From: Alphaproteobacteria bacterium
GTDB taxonomy: Bacteria; Pseudomonadota; Alphaproteobacteria; Caulobacterales; Hyphomonadaceae
NCBI GenBank assembly: GCA_016125405.1
Contig: WGLW01000003.1
Coordinates: 62,001-126,000, forward strand
Reading direction: 5' to 3'
Length of the DNA stretch: 64,000 nt
Shown piece after piece: positions 41,269 through 51,015 of the stretch. The translations under genes and the position numbers were made by a program. The notes beneath the pieces were generated by a model, which saw only the letters and a program-made list of their open reading frames with translations, was not told the DNA's origin and did no database searches. The first letter of the stretch is position 1; every line of letters begins with the position of its first letter.

Positions 41269-41736
41269 ATGGATGCGATCACCTTGCTGCGCGACGATCA
41301 CAAGACGCTGAGAAAGCTGACGAGCGATCTGGCCGACACGACCGAGCGTGCGGTTGAAACCCGCAAAAAGCTGCTCGACCGGATCGAAGCCTTCCTGAAG
41401 GCGCATACGACGATCGAGGAAGAGCTTTTTTATCCTGCCTATATTGCCGCGTCGGACGGCGACATCGAGGCAAAGCGGCAGGTGGCCGAAGGCGTCGAGG
41501 AGCATCGCGCGGCGGACCGCAAGGTTATTCCCGACCTGCGCAAGAATGACCCCTCGACCGTGCAATGGTCCGGAGATGCGAAAGTTCTCAAGGATTACGT
41601 GTTTCACCATCTTGGCGAAGAGGAGGAAGAAATCTTCCCAAAGATGCGCGAGCTGATGAAGCCCGCCGAGTTGAAGAAGCTGGGCGAGGCGATGCTGGCG
41701 CGCAAGGAGGAGCTCCTGGCGCAGGAGAGGGCGTAG
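41269..41736 (+). CDS. Hemerythrin-like domain protein
   Basis: A 155-residue four-helix bundle protein that would bind a di-iron centre and O2 or NO, or store iron. The His/Glu ligand pattern is present: LLRDDHKTLRK (His11), AHTTIEEELFYPAY (His and two Glu), EEHRAADR and KDYVFHHLGEEEEEIFP. It is cytosolic, with no signal peptide. ATG 41269 has GAAGGA 7 bases upstream; the frame is open back to 41131 but covers the promoter. The perfect EcfG promoter upstream marks it as a probable general-stress gene. It is followed by about 550 bases before prkA. Confidence 0.9.
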   Translation: MDAITLLRDDHKTLRKLTSDLADTTERAVETRKKLLDRIEAFLKAHTTIEEELFYPAYIAASDGDIEAKRQVAEGVEEHRAADRKVIPDLRKNDPSTVQWSGDAKVLKDYVFHHLGEEEEEIFPKMRELMKPAELKKLGEAMLARKEELLAQERA

Positions 41737-42285
41737 CCCGGCGGCGTGAAGATGAACGGCGCGCAGGGCGAGAGAGCCTTGTGTGTGGCTGGCTTTTCGC
41801 CGGATTGAGCAAAGTATGCCCCAGTGGTTCGCCATCGGTGTGCGAGCCCGCCGGGCATTCGCGCGTGCGGCGAGGCCGGCTGCTGCAAGTGCACAGCGTT
41901 GAGGCTTGACGCCATCGCGAGCGCCTCCAGACTTCTCAAGCCATGTGCAAAGTGTGTGGCGGAAGCATCACGGACTGCGACCGATCGCGCAAGGTTTGCC
42001 CAAATGACGATGACGGGTGGAGAAAGGCCCGCGATTCTTATACTGTCTTGATTCATGCGTCGGGGAAGTTTGAGAGCAGTCGCCCTCTTCCAATTGTCGC
42101 TCTAGCGCCGACATTTGTAAGAGAGTTCCTCATCGCACCACCTGGGTTGAGCGCCTTGCCGCGCTTCTACCGTGGCCAGCCGCTTCTCCTGATCGAAGGA
42201 GGTGCAGACGACGGGACACAGCGAGGCGCTCGAACTGCGAGCCGACGCAGTGAGCCGGACGAGCCTCTTTGACCAGGGAGCCATG
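41737..42285. other. Unassigned 549-base interval before prkA
   Basis: No gene is supported here. GC content appears lower than in flanking genes around 42000-42130. A 110-codon frame starting with a Cys-rich segment (41943-42272) has codon use unlike the neighbours. AAGGAGG at 42196-42202 is a good ribosome-binding sequence with no suitable start codon behind it apart from an overlapping GTG. The interval presumably contains the prkA promoter and leader. Confidence 0.5.
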
Positions 42286-44226
42286 ATGTCGCGCGATCTC
42301 TTCGACAGCTACGCCAAGGCCTTCGAATCCCGTCGCGAGACGGTGATGACGGTGGCCGAATACCTTGAAGGCTGCCGTGACGATCCATTGATGTACGCCG
42401 GCCCGCACGAGCGGCTGCTCGCCGCCATCGGCGAACCCGAGATGGTGGACACGGCCAAGGATCCGAGACTGGGCCGGATATTTTCCAACCGGACCATGCG
42501 GCTCTATCCGGCCTTCTCCGAATTCTACGGCATGGAGGAAACGATCGAACGGATCGTCGCCTTCTTCCGGCAGGGCGCGCAGGGTCTCGAGGAGAGAAAG
42601 CAGATCCTCTACCTGCTGGGGCCGGTGGGCGGCGGCAAGTCGTCCCTGGCCGAGCGCATCAAGGCGCTGATGGAAGACCAGCCGATTTATGTGTTGAAGG
42701 CGGGCAACGATCTTTCGCCCGTGTTCGAGAGCCCGCTGGCGTTGTTCGATCCAGACACGCAGGGCGAACAGATCCTGAAGGACTACAACATCCCCAGGCG
42801 GCGGCTCACAGGGTTGATGAGCCCGTGGGCGCTGAAGCGGCTGGACGAGTTTGGCGGCGACATCACCAAGTTCCGCGTCGCCAAGGTGAAGCCCTCGCGG
42901 CTGCGCCAGATCGCCATCGCCAAGACCGAGCCGGGCGACGAGAACAACCAGGACGTTTCTTCGCTGGTCGGCAAGATCGATATCCGCAAGCTGGAGATGC
43001 ACTCGCAGAACGATCCGGACGCCTATTCCTATTCGGGCGGCCTCAATCGCGCGAACCAGGGCGTTCTCGAATTCGTCGAGATGTTCAAGGCGCCGATCAA
43101 GATGCTGCACCCGCTGCTGACCGCGACGCAGGAAGGCAACTATGTTGGCTCGGAGAATATCGGGGCGATCCCGTTCACCGGCATCGTGATGGCGCACTCC
43201 AACGAGAGCGAATGGCGCCAGTTCAAGAACAACAAGACCAACGAGGCCTTCATCGACCGGATCTACGTGATCAAGGTGCCGTATTGCCTGCGGGTGACGG
43301 AAGAAACCCAGATCTACGAGAAGCTGGTGGCGTCGTCCGAACTGGCCAAGGCGCCCTGTGCGCCCTCGACGCTGGGCATGATGGCGCGGTTCTCTGTTCT
43401 GTCGCGCCTCAAGCCGCACGAGAACTCGAACCTCTACGCCAAAATGCGGGTCTATGACGGAGAAAGCCTCAAGGAGGTCGATCCCAAGGCGCGCACGCTG
43501 CAGGAGTATCGCGATGCGGCGGGTGTGGACGAGGGGATGGAAGGGATTTCGACCCGCTTCGCCTTCAAGGCGCTTTCGGCGACGTTCAACCACGACACCG
43601 AAGAAGTCGCCGCCGATCCGGTTCACCTGATGTATGTGCTGGAGCAGGCGATCAAGCGGGAGCAGTTCCCGGAGGATGTCGAGGGCCAGTATCTGGAGTT
43701 CATCAAGGCCGAACTGGCGCCGCGCTATGCGGAGTTCATCGGCCACGAAATCCAGAAGGCCTATCTCGAAAGCTATCACGACTACGGGCAGAACCTGTTC
43801 GACCGCTATGTCGACTATGCCGATGCATGGATCGAGGATCAGGACTTCAAGGATCCCGATACCGGCCAGATGCTCGATCGCGAGCTGCTGAACCAGGAGC
43901 TGTCGAAGATCGAGAAGGCGGCCGGCATCGCCAACCCGAAAGACTTCCGGAACGAGGTGGTGAAATTCACGCTGCGGGCCCGCGCCAACAACAAGGGCAA
44001 GAACCCGTCGTGGACCAGCTACGAAAAAATCCGCGAAGTCATCGAACGGCGGATGTTCAGCCAGGTCGAGGATCTGCTGCCGGTGATCTCGTTCGGCTCC
44101 AAGAAGGACTCGGAGAGCGAGAAGAAGCACGACGAATTCGTGATGCGGATGATGGAGCGGGGCTACACCGAGCGGCAGGTTCGCCGCCTGGTGGAATGGT
44201 ATATGAGGGTGAAACAGTCCAGCTAG
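42286..44226 (+). CDS. prkA: PrkA (YeaG) family serine protein kinase
   Basis: A 646-residue AAA+-type protein kinase induced in stationary phase and stress in enterobacteria and in sporulating Bacillus. DLFDSYAKAFESRRETVMTVAEYLEGCRDDP marks the N-terminus; the P-loop GPVGGGKSS is near residues 111-119. Family motifs include FSNRTMRLYPAFSEFYGME and GLMSPWALKRL, with a C-terminal kinase-like domain. ATG 42286 (with GGGAG 5 bases upstream) is chosen from family length; ATG 42283 is adjacent, and an upstream GTG at 42202 would add 28 unrelated residues. It leads the cluster prkA-yeaH-spoVR. Confidence 0.95.
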   Translation: MSRDLFDSYAKAFESRRETVMTVAEYLEGCRDDPLMYAGPHERLLAAIGEPEMVDTAKDPRLGRIFSNRTMRLYPAFSEFYGMEETIERIVAFFRQGAQGLEERKQILYLLGPVGGGKSSLAERIKALMEDQPIYVLKAGNDLSPVFESPLALFDPDTQGEQILKDYNIPRRRLTGLMSPWALKRLDEFGGDITKFRVAKVKPSRLRQIAIAKTEPGDENNQDVSSLVGKIDIRKLEMHSQNDPDAYSYSGGLNRANQGVLEFVEMFKAPIKMLHPLLTATQEGNYVGSENIGAIPFTGIVMAHSNESEWRQFKNNKTNEAFIDRIYVIKVPYCLRVTEETQIYEKLVASSELAKAPCAPSTLGMMARFSVLSRLKPHENSNLYAKMRVYDGESLKEVDPKARTLQEYRDAAGVDEGMEGISTRFAFKALSATFNHDTEEVAADPVHLMYVLEQAIKREQFPEDVEGQYLEFIKAELAPRYAEFIGHEIQKAYLESYHDYGQNLFDRYVDYADAWIEDQDFKDPDTGQMLDRELLNQELSKIEKAAGIANPKDFRNEVVKFTLRARANNKGKNPSWTSYEKIREVIERRMFSQVEDLLPVISFGSKKDSESEKKHDEFVMRMMERGYTERQVRRLVEWYMRVKQSS

Positions 44227-44242
44227 CCGCAACCAGGGCGAC

Positions 44243-45535
44243 ATGAATATCATCGACCGCCGACGGGACCCGGGAGGCAAGTCGCTGGCGAACCGCCAGC
44301 GATTCATCCGGCGCGCCCGTGCGCTGGTGAAGCGCGCCGTGCGGGACGCTTCGGCCAAACGCTCGCTCAAGGATGCCGGCAAGGGCGGCGACATCATCGT
44401 TCCATCCGACGGCGTACACGAACCGGTGCTGCGGCGTTCGGGGCGTGGCGGCAAACGCGAGTACGTGCTGCCAGGCAACAAGAAGTATATCGACGGCGAT
44501 CGTATTCCGCGTCCGGAAGAAGAAGGTGGCGGTGGCGGGCCGAGCGCGGACGGAGAGGGCGAGGACGATTTCCGCTTCGCCCTGTCTGACGAGGAATTCC
44601 TCGATCTTTTCCTCGAAGACCTGGAGCTGCCGGACCTTGCCAAGCGCGAGGTGCTGGGCATCGACGAACTGGAGCCGCGGCGCGCCGGCTACAAGTCGAG
44701 CGGGCCGCCGGCGGCGCTTTCGGTATCGCGCACGATCCGCAACAGCCTCTCGCGGCGCATCGCGTTGAAGCGGCCCAAGCCGGAGGAAATAGCTGCAGTC
44801 GAAGAGAAGATCGCTGCGCTTGAGGCGGCCGGCGACGAGGGCGACGAACTGGCCGCGGCGCGGGCCGAGCTGGAGCGGATGCAGCGGCGGTTGCGTCTGG
44901 TGCCGTTCATCGATCCGCTCGACGTGCGTTTCCGGCGTTTCGAACAGGTTCCCCGGCCGACCGCGCGGGCGGTGATGTTCTGCCTGATGGATGTGTCGGG
45001 CTCGATGGACGAGCACATGAAGGACCTCGCGAAGCGGTTCTACAGCTTGCTCTACCTGTTCCTTGGCCGGCGCTACAAACGCGTGGACGTTGTCTTCATC
45101 CGGCATACGCATGAGGCGAAGGAAGTGGACGAGGATACGTTCTTCCACAGCCGCGAGTCCGGCGGCACAGTGGTCTCAACGGCGCTGGAGGAAATGGCCC
45201 GCATCGTTCACGACCGCTATCCGGCGAACCAGTGGAACATCTATGCGGCGCAGGCGTCCGACGGCGACAACCTGCCGATGGACAACTCCAACACGGTTGC
45301 GCTTCTGCGGGAGGTGATCCTTCCGATGTGCCAGTACTATGCCTATCTTGAAGTTGGGCACGACGGCGACGAGCCGGGGCATTCCGGCGAACCAACGTCG
45401 CTGTGGCGTGCGTATGAAATGCTGATCGGCGGCGACGCGCCCATGGCGATGCGCAAGGTGGGTCACCGCCGCGACATCTATCCGGTGTTTCGCGAACTGT
45501 TCCAGAGGCGGGACGCCGTGGCGGAGGCGGGCTAG
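44243..45535 (+). CDS. YeaH/YhbH family (DUF444) protein
   Basis: A 430-residue protein of the family always found next to PrkA and SpoVR. The N-terminus is basic (IDRRRDPGGKSLANRQRFIRRAR) and a Gly/Asp/Glu-rich linker follows. A von Willebrand A-type domain follows with the metal-ion site DVSGSMDEHMKD (Asp about residue 250) and the later SGGTVVST. Role: probably a partner of the kinase in a phospho-stress pathway; the exact function is unknown. It lies 16 bases after prkA and 3 bases before spoVR, so one operon. Confidence 0.94.
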   Translation: MNIIDRRRDPGGKSLANRQRFIRRARALVKRAVRDASAKRSLKDAGKGGDIIVPSDGVHEPVLRRSGRGGKREYVLPGNKKYIDGDRIPRPEEEGGGGGPSADGEGEDDFRFALSDEEFLDLFLEDLELPDLAKREVLGIDELEPRRAGYKSSGPPAALSVSRTIRNSLSRRIALKRPKPEEIAAVEEKIAALEAAGDEGDELAAARAELERMQRRLRLVPFIDPLDVRFRRFEQVPRPTARAVMFCLMDVSGSMDEHMKDLAKRFYSLLYLFLGRRYKRVDVVFIRHTHEAKEVDEDTFFHSRESGGTVVSTALEEMARIVHDRYPANQWNIYAAQASDGDNLPMDNSNTVALLREVILPMCQYYAYLEVGHDGDEPGHSGEPTSLWRAYEMLIGGDAPMAMRKVGHRRDIYPVFRELFQRRDAVAEAG

Positions 45536-45538
45536 CCC

Positions 45539-47137
45539 ATGTCGGAACCCACACGCACCGCGGCGCCGAGGAAGCCCAGGCCATCCACGGCGAAGGCGAA
45601 AGTCGCCCAGCCGCCATCGACCCTCCTTTATGAAGGCGCCGACTGGGATTTCGATATGCTGGGGCGGATCTTTGATTCCGTTCGTGACATCGGCGAACGC
45701 GAACTGGGGCTCGATACCTACCGCACCCAGATCGAGGTGATCACCTCGGAGCAGATGCTGGACGCCTATTCCTCCGTGGGCATGCCGCTTTTCTACAAGC
45801 ACTGGTCGTTCGGCAAGGACTTCGCGCGGAACGAGTCGCTCTACCGCAAGGGCTGGCAGGGTCTCGCCTATGAGATCGTGATCAATTCGGACCCGTGCAT
45901 CTGCTACATCATGGAGGAGAACTCCGCGACCATGCAGACGCTGGTGCTGAGCCATGCGGCCATGGGGCACAACCACTTCTTCAAGAACAACTACGTCTTC
46001 AAGCAGTGGACCGACGCGACGGGCATCAACGACTACCTGGCGTTCGCGAAGAACTACCTCGCCAAATGCGAAGAGCGGTACGGCATCGAGGCGGTCGAGC
46101 GCGTGATCGACGCCGCCCATGCGCTGCAGAGCCACGGCATCCACCGTTATCCCGGCAAGCGGACGATGGACCTGCGCACGGAAGAACGCCGCGAACAGGA
46201 ACGGCGCGCCCACGGCGAAGCGTTGTTCAATGATCTCTGGCGGACGGTGCCCGGCAAGGGCCGGAAGGCGGCGCGCAAGACGGAAGTGGACAGGCGGCGC
46301 GCGCTGCTGGGCCTGCCGGAAGAGAACATTCTCTATTTTCTTGAAAAGATGGCGCCGCGCATGGCCAGCTGGCAGCGCGAGGTGATCCGTATCGTCCGGC
46401 TGATCGCGCAGTATTTCTATCCGCAGCGCCAGACCAAGATGATGAACGAGGGCTGCGCCTGCTTCGTCCATCACCGCACGATGAGCCGCCTGCATGAAAC
46501 CGGCCAGATCAGCGACGGTTCGTTCCTTGAATTCCTTCATTCCCACACGAGCGTGGTGATGCAGCCGGATTTCGACGACCGGCGCTATTCAGGCATCAAC
46601 CCCTATGCGCTCGGCTTCGGCATGATGCAGGACATCGAGCGCATTGCCCTGACGCCCACCGATGAAGACCGCGCATGGTTTCCGGACTGGGCCGGCAATG
46701 GCGACGCCTACAGCACGCTCCGCGAAGTGTGGGCCAACTACCGGGACGAGAGCGTCATCTCGCAATTCCTGTCGCCCAACCTGATCCGCAAGATGGGCCT
46801 CTTCCATATTGTCGACGACAAGGAAGAGGACGAGATGGTCGTCGCCGCCATCCACAACGAGCGGGGATACCGGGACGTCCGGCGCGCGCTGGCGCGGCAA
46901 TACGATGTGGCGCGGCGCGATGCCGACATCCAGATCGTGGATGTGGACCTCGCCGGAGACCGGCGGCTTGAACTTCGGCACCACGTTCTTGACGGCGTTA
47001 CGCTGGAAGAAAAAGACGCCGACCGTGTTCTGCAGCACCTGGCGGACCTTTGGGGATATCAGGTGCGGCTGGTCGAAAGCGACGATCAGACGGTTTACGC
47101 CGAGCACAAGGCCGACCCCATGAAGCCGTTCGTCTAG
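45539..47137 (+). CDS. SpoVR family protein
   Basis: A 532-residue member of the SpoVR/YcgB family. In Bacillus SpoVR is needed for spore cortex formation; in Gram-negative bacteria the role is unclear but linked to PrkA/YeaH. Conserved stretches include FDMLGRIFDSVRDIG, MPLFYKHWSFGKDF, INSDPCICYIMEENS, HAAMGHNHFFKNNYVF and MMNEGCACFVHH. The His-rich and Glu-rich segments suggest a metal-dependent enzyme-like fold. An N-terminal Lys/Pro-rich tail of about 30 residues is extra. Third gene of the stress operon. Confidence 0.95.
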   Translation: MSEPTRTAAPRKPRPSTAKAKVAQPPSTLLYEGADWDFDMLGRIFDSVRDIGERELGLDTYRTQIEVITSEQMLDAYSSVGMPLFYKHWSFGKDFARNESLYRKGWQGLAYEIVINSDPCICYIMEENSATMQTLVLSHAAMGHNHFFKNNYVFKQWTDATGINDYLAFAKNYLAKCEERYGIEAVERVIDAAHALQSHGIHRYPGKRTMDLRTEERREQERRAHGEALFNDLWRTVPGKGRKAARKTEVDRRRALLGLPEENILYFLEKMAPRMASWQREVIRIVRLIAQYFYPQRQTKMMNEGCACFVHHRTMSRLHETGQISDGSFLEFLHSHTSVVMQPDFDDRRYSGINPYALGFGMMQDIERIALTPTDEDRAWFPDWAGNGDAYSTLREVWANYRDESVISQFLSPNLIRKMGLFHIVDDKEEDEMVVAAIHNERGYRDVRRALARQYDVARRDADIQIVDVDLAGDRRLELRHHVLDGVTLEEKDADRVLQHLADLWGYQVRLVESDDQTVYAEHKADPMKPFV

Positions 47138-47332
47138 AGGGCGAATCGGCGGCTGCTCTGGAGGTCTGGCGGCCGGCCTCGCGGCGATGTCGCGCACGCG
47201 CTTGTGACGCCCCGCCCGAATGTCCCTGCGTCCGAGACGCCTTTTCATCCAGTCAAACAACGGGGTAGTCTCTCCCAAAGGTCGGGCTTGCGGGTTGGCG
47301 AGCGCACAACGACCATCAGGGAGGAGGACGGG

Positions 47333-49840
47333 ATGGCCGCTCGCATAGCGCAGTGGGTTTTTGCGGCATTTCTGGTGCTGGTGGGAGGATATCTCGCCTG
47401 GCTCGGGGTCAAGCTTATCGGCATGGGCGGCAGCTACTATTACGCGCCGGTCGGCCTTGGCCTGATCGCGGTCGCGGTCCTGCTGGTTCTCCGCAATGTG
47501 TGGGGGCCGCGCCTTTACGCCGCCATTACCGCCATCACCGTTGTCTGGGCACTTTTTGAGTCCGGTCTCGATTTCATCGCCCTGCTGCCCCGGCTGGCGG
47601 CGTTCCTCGTTGTCGGCCTCTGGTTCCTTTCGCCCTGGTCACGCGCCGCGATGCGCAAGGATGACGGCGGACCCGAGCCGAGTTCCGGGCGCTGGGTCGG
47701 CGGCGCGATCGCGCTTGGCGCGCTGGCGCTCGTGGTCGCGTCGTTCCAAGGCTATCACGTCGAGCAGGGGACACAGAACGAGATCGCGGCAAATGTGCCG
47801 CCCGTCACAGACTGGCGCGCCTATGGCGGCACGACGCTGGCGACGCGGTTCGGCCAGATCGACCAGATCAACGAAAAGAACGTCAAGAACCTGAAGGAAG
47901 TCTGGCGTTATCGCACGGGCGTCGCCTACGACTTCAAGGATACGCCGCAGGAAGCCAACGGTCTCGTCTATGTCTGCACGGCCGGCAACACGCTGATCGC
48001 GCTGGACGGCGACACCGGTACCGAAAAATGGCGCTATGACACGAAGACGAAAGTGCCGGGCGCGCGCAACGGCGGCCTCGATGGCGCCTCTACTTTCGCG
48101 CGCACCTGCCGGGGTCTCGCCTATCATGAGGCGCCGGCCGGCTATACCGGCGACTGCCCCAAACGCATTCTCACCAACACGACGGATGCGCGCCTGATCG
48201 CGGTTGATGCGCTTACCGGCGCACCCTGCCGCGGCTTCGGGTTCGATGGAGCCGTGAACCTTGAATCGGGTCTGGGGCCGCACAATGCGGGCGAGTACAT
48301 GACGACATCGGCGCCGCTGGTCGCCGGCGACATCGTCGTGATGGGCGGATGGGTCACCGACAACCAGATGCTGGGCAACGTGTCCGGCGTCGTGCGCGCC
48401 TACAACGCCATGACCGGCGCATTCGTTTGGGCGTGGGACCTTGGCAATCCGGGCTATCACGGCCTGCCGGATGAAGGCGGCGAATACACGCGTGGAACGC
48501 CGAATGCGTGGACCAACATGAGCTACGATCCGCAGCTCAACATGATCTACGCGGCGACAGGCAACTCCTCGCCGGACTATTTCGACGGCGACCTGCGCAC
48601 GCAATATGCCGAGGACTATGCAAGCTCTGTCGTCGCCATCGATGCGGCGACGGGTTCGCCGAAATGGCATTTCCAGACAGTCCACCGCGACATCTGGGAC
48701 TATGACGTCCCTTCGCAGCCGGTTCTGGTGAACATCAAGCGCGATGGGCAGGACGTTCCAACCGTTGCGGTGCCAACGAAGCGCGGCGAAATCTTCCTGT
48801 TCGACCGCCGCGACGGTACGCCCATCTATCCGATCGAGGAGCGCCCTGTGCCGCAGGGCGGGGCGGAGGGCGAGCGCACAGCCCCGACCCAACCCTTCTC
48901 ACCGTTGCCGAACTTCCGGCCGGACCAGACCGAGGCGCGGATGTGGGGGCTCACGCCGCTCGACCAGCTCTACTGCCGGGTCCAGTACAAGAAGCTCCGC
49001 TACGAGGGCCACTTCACGCCGCCCATGCGTGGCGGTGGGGGCGGGGATACGGGCAAGCCGGCCTATGGCGGGTCGTTCCAGTATCCGGGCAACGCCGGCG
49101 GCTTCAACTGGGGTTCTGTTTCGGTGGACGCCGACAATGGTCTTCTGGTCGCCCGGCCGATGCTGATGGGCAACCGCATCGTCTTGCGCACGCAGGACGA
49201 GATCAAGGCTGACCGCGCAGCGGCGGCTGCGGCGCGGGAAAAACAGCCGGTCGACGAACATGCCGGCCCGGCGCCGACCCGTCGCGCCCCGGTCGTTCCA
49301 AGGCCATCGGATCCCAAATACGCGCCCGAACGGGTGAAGTATGTCGGCATGACCGCGCCGTTCATGTCGGAGTGGAAAATCCCGCTCCTCGGCATCGGCA
49401 CGCAGGTGCCTTGCTTCCAGCCGCCCTGGGGCGTGATCGCCGTGATCGACCTCAACACCAACAAGCTGCTGTGGGAGCATGCGACCGGCAGCATGAAGGA
49501 CTCGGGGCCGTTCGGCATCAAGACGGGGCTGCCGTTCGTGGTCGGTACGCCGGTTCAGGCCGGAACGATGACCACGCGCGGCGGGCTGATCTTCGATGGC
49601 GGGGCGATGGATTCCACCATCCGCGCCTTCGGCCTGCGTGACGGCAAGGTGAAGTGGCAGGCGCCCCTGCCGGGCAGCGCACATGCAACGCCGATGACCT
49701 ACCTCTCGCCGACCACGGGCAAGCAGTATGTGGTCATCACGGTGCCCAACCCGCCGTGGCAGTACCCGCGCTCTAGCGACGACAAGCCCTCGGATGACAA
49801 GGGCGGCTGGGTGATCGCCTACGCGCTGAAGGACAAATAG
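47333..49840 (+). CDS. gcd: Membrane-bound PQQ-dependent glucose/quinate/shikimate-type dehydrogenase
   Basis: An 835-residue quinoprotein that oxidises sugars or quinate/shikimate in the periplasm and passes electrons to ubiquinone. Five hydrophobic helices in the first 130 residues anchor it. The PQQ domain has the catalytic Asp in HRDIWDYDVPSQP, a TATGNSSPDYF segment and several blade repeats (AxDxxTGSPKW). The C-terminus has RGGLIFDGGAMDSTIRAFGLRDGK, the family signature. The exact substrate (glucose or quinate) is not clear. ATG 47333 follows GGGAGGAGGACGG. The second PQQ enzyme of the window. Confidence 0.92.
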   Translation: MAARIAQWVFAAFLVLVGGYLAWLGVKLIGMGGSYYYAPVGLGLIAVAVLLVLRNVWGPRLYAAITAITVVWALFESGLDFIALLPRLAAFLVVGLWFLSPWSRAAMRKDDGGPEPSSGRWVGGAIALGALALVVASFQGYHVEQGTQNEIAANVPPVTDWRAYGGTTLATRFGQIDQINEKNVKNLKEVWRYRTGVAYDFKDTPQEANGLVYVCTAGNTLIALDGDTGTEKWRYDTKTKVPGARNGGLDGASTFARTCRGLAYHEAPAGYTGDCPKRILTNTTDARLIAVDALTGAPCRGFGFDGAVNLESGLGPHNAGEYMTTSAPLVAGDIVVMGGWVTDNQMLGNVSGVVRAYNAMTGAFVWAWDLGNPGYHGLPDEGGEYTRGTPNAWTNMSYDPQLNMIYAATGNSSPDYFDGDLRTQYAEDYASSVVAIDAATGSPKWHFQTVHRDIWDYDVPSQPVLVNIKRDGQDVPTVAVPTKRGEIFLFDRRDGTPIYPIEERPVPQGGAEGERTAPTQPFSPLPNFRPDQTEARMWGLTPLDQLYCRVQYKKLRYEGHFTPPMRGGGGGDTGKPAYGGSFQYPGNAGGFNWGSVSVDADNGLLVARPMLMGNRIVLRTQDEIKADRAAAAAAREKQPVDEHAGPAPTRRAPVVPRPSDPKYAPERVKYVGMTAPFMSEWKIPLLGIGTQVPCFQPPWGVIAVIDLNTNKLLWEHATGSMKDSGPFGIKTGLPFVVGTPVQAGTMTTRGGLIFDGGAMDSTIRAFGLRDGKVKWQAPLPGSAHATPMTYLSPTTGKQYVVITVPNPPWQYPRSSDDKPSDDKGGWVIAYALKDK

Positions 49841-49863
49841 GTCCACAGGAGCGCCGTAAATCG

Positions 49864-49897
49864 AAAGGGCCCGGAAGCGATGCTTCCGGGCCCTTTT
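49864..49897. terminator. Bidirectional intrinsic terminator
   Basis: A 15-bp stem (49864-49878 with 49882-49896) and a GAT loop, A run on the left and T run on the right, so it can stop both the PQQ dehydrogenase transcript and the rpmG transcript. Confidence 0.9.
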
Positions 49898-49940
49898 GTC
49901 TCGAATGTCCGCCGCTGAGCGGCGGGATGGGGAGGCGATC

Positions 49941-50108
49941 CTACTTGATCTTGCCTTCCTTGAACTCGACGTGCTTGCGCGCGACCGGGTCGTATTTCTT
50001 CATCACCAGCTTTTCGGTCTGGGTGCGCGGGTTCTTCTTGGTCACGTAGAAGAAGCCGGTGTCCGCCGTCGAATTGAGACGGATCTTGATGGTGGTCGGT
50101 TTCGCCAT
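49941..50108 (-). CDS. rpmG: 50S ribosomal protein L33
   Basis: A 55-residue ribosomal protein on the minus strand: [20 protein letters not shown], then the C-terminal [19 protein letters not shown]. It lacks the zinc-binding Cys pairs, so it is of the zinc-independent (C-minus) type. ATG at 50106-50108, stop at 49941-49943. Its length keeps it below many gene-calling cut-offs. Confidence 0.97.
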   Translation of the reverse strand: MAKPTTIKIRLNSTADTGFFYVTKKNPRTQTEKLVMKKYDPVARKHVEFKEGKIK

Positions 50109-50232
50109 GGCGGCTGGCCTTCGAAGTCAGTGTGAAAATTCGGAAGCGTGCTTGGACACGATGGGGCGGGATTAGTCAAGCCGGGGCCGGAAATTCCGCT
50201 GCAAACGACTGGAATTCCTGGGTTTTCAGGAC

Positions 50233-51015
50233 CTAGAGCCGCTCCCGGACATGCCCCGTCTGCGACCAGTAGAGGTAGAACGGGCGGACCGCGTCTTGTC
50301 CCAGAAGCCGCGTCTCGATCTCCGAAATGACGAAGCGGGTGACGTTGGGCAGGTCCAGTTCGGCGGCCTCCTTAAGCGTGAACCACCGCAGGTCGGCCAG
50401 TTCGTGCCCGTCGACCGGCTCGCGGTCGTCGATCAGGGCGTCACGCGCGTCGGCCATCAGGAAGCGTGCGTCAAAGCGCTTGTGCCGCATGGGCGGCGTG
50501 ATGGCGCGGCCGACGAAGGTGAACGGCTGGAGGCAGGGCGCAACACCCTGCGCATGATAGTCGGCCCACGACGCCGGGACCTCGCCCATGGGGTCGCTCG
50601 TCCGCCCGACGATGAGACCGGTTTCCTCGAACATCTCGCGGATAGCCGTCAGCGGAAAGGCGCGTGTCGGGCGCTGGGCGCCAACGCGGAGAGGTTCGTC
50701 CTGTTCGGGCCGCAGTTCGGTGAGCGAGCGGACCAGCACGTCTTCGTCGTCCACCCGGCCGCCAGGGAACACATACTTGTCGGGCATGAAGTCATGCCCG
50801 GCGCTGCGGCAACCCATCAGGATGCGCGGCTGGTCGTCGTCGAGGCGATAGAGGATCAGCGTGGCGGCGTCGCGCGGGACGGGCGGGGCGCCCTTTATGG
50901 CGGCGGCCTCGGCCCGGATCGCATCAGGTTCGCCCAGCGGATCGCGGCCGGCCGCAGCCTTCGCAGCCGCGACCTGGTCGGGATCGTCGTCCGGATCAAA
51001 GACGGGCCCCGTCAC
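50233..51015 (-). CDS. NUDIX hydrolase
   Basis: A 260-residue protein with a NUDIX domain (about residues 48-210). KYVFPGGRVDDED opens the NUDIX box and AIREMFEETGLIVG (REXXEE with the G) closes it, binding the divalent metal. An acidic, Ala-rich N-terminus precedes it. The substrate class (nucleoside diphosphate derivatives) is not determined; the size and arrangement resemble NUDIX proteins of the NUDT19 type. GTG 51015 is used because it overlaps rnr's TGA as GTGA, a coupled start. Confidence 0.88.
   Translation of the reverse strand: MTGPVFDPDDDPDQVAAAKAAAGRDPLGEPDAIRAEAAAIKGAPPVPRDAATLILYRLDDDQPRILMGCRSAGHDFMPDKYVFPGGRVDDEDVLVRSLTELRPEQDEPLRVGAQRPTRAFPLTAIREMFEETGLIVGRTSDPMGEVPASWADYHAQGVAPCLQPFTFVGRAITPPMRHKRFDARFLMADARDALIDDREPVDGHELADLRWFTLKEAAELDLPNVTRFVISEIETRLLGQDAVRPFYLYWSQTGHVRERL

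Noticed and set aside
41943-42272. 110-codon frame beginning with a Cys-rich segment (MCKVCGGSITDC), possibly a small zinc protein
   Set aside because: Codon third positions are mixed rather than G/C-rich as in other genes, no ribosome-binding site precedes it, and it ends in an unstructured Arg-rich run overlapping the prkA leader.
42130-44661. 843-codon open frame antisense to prkA
   Set aside because: Long antisense frames are expected in high-GC DNA; the plus strand is clearly PrkA, and the antisense product is His/Arg-rich without motifs.
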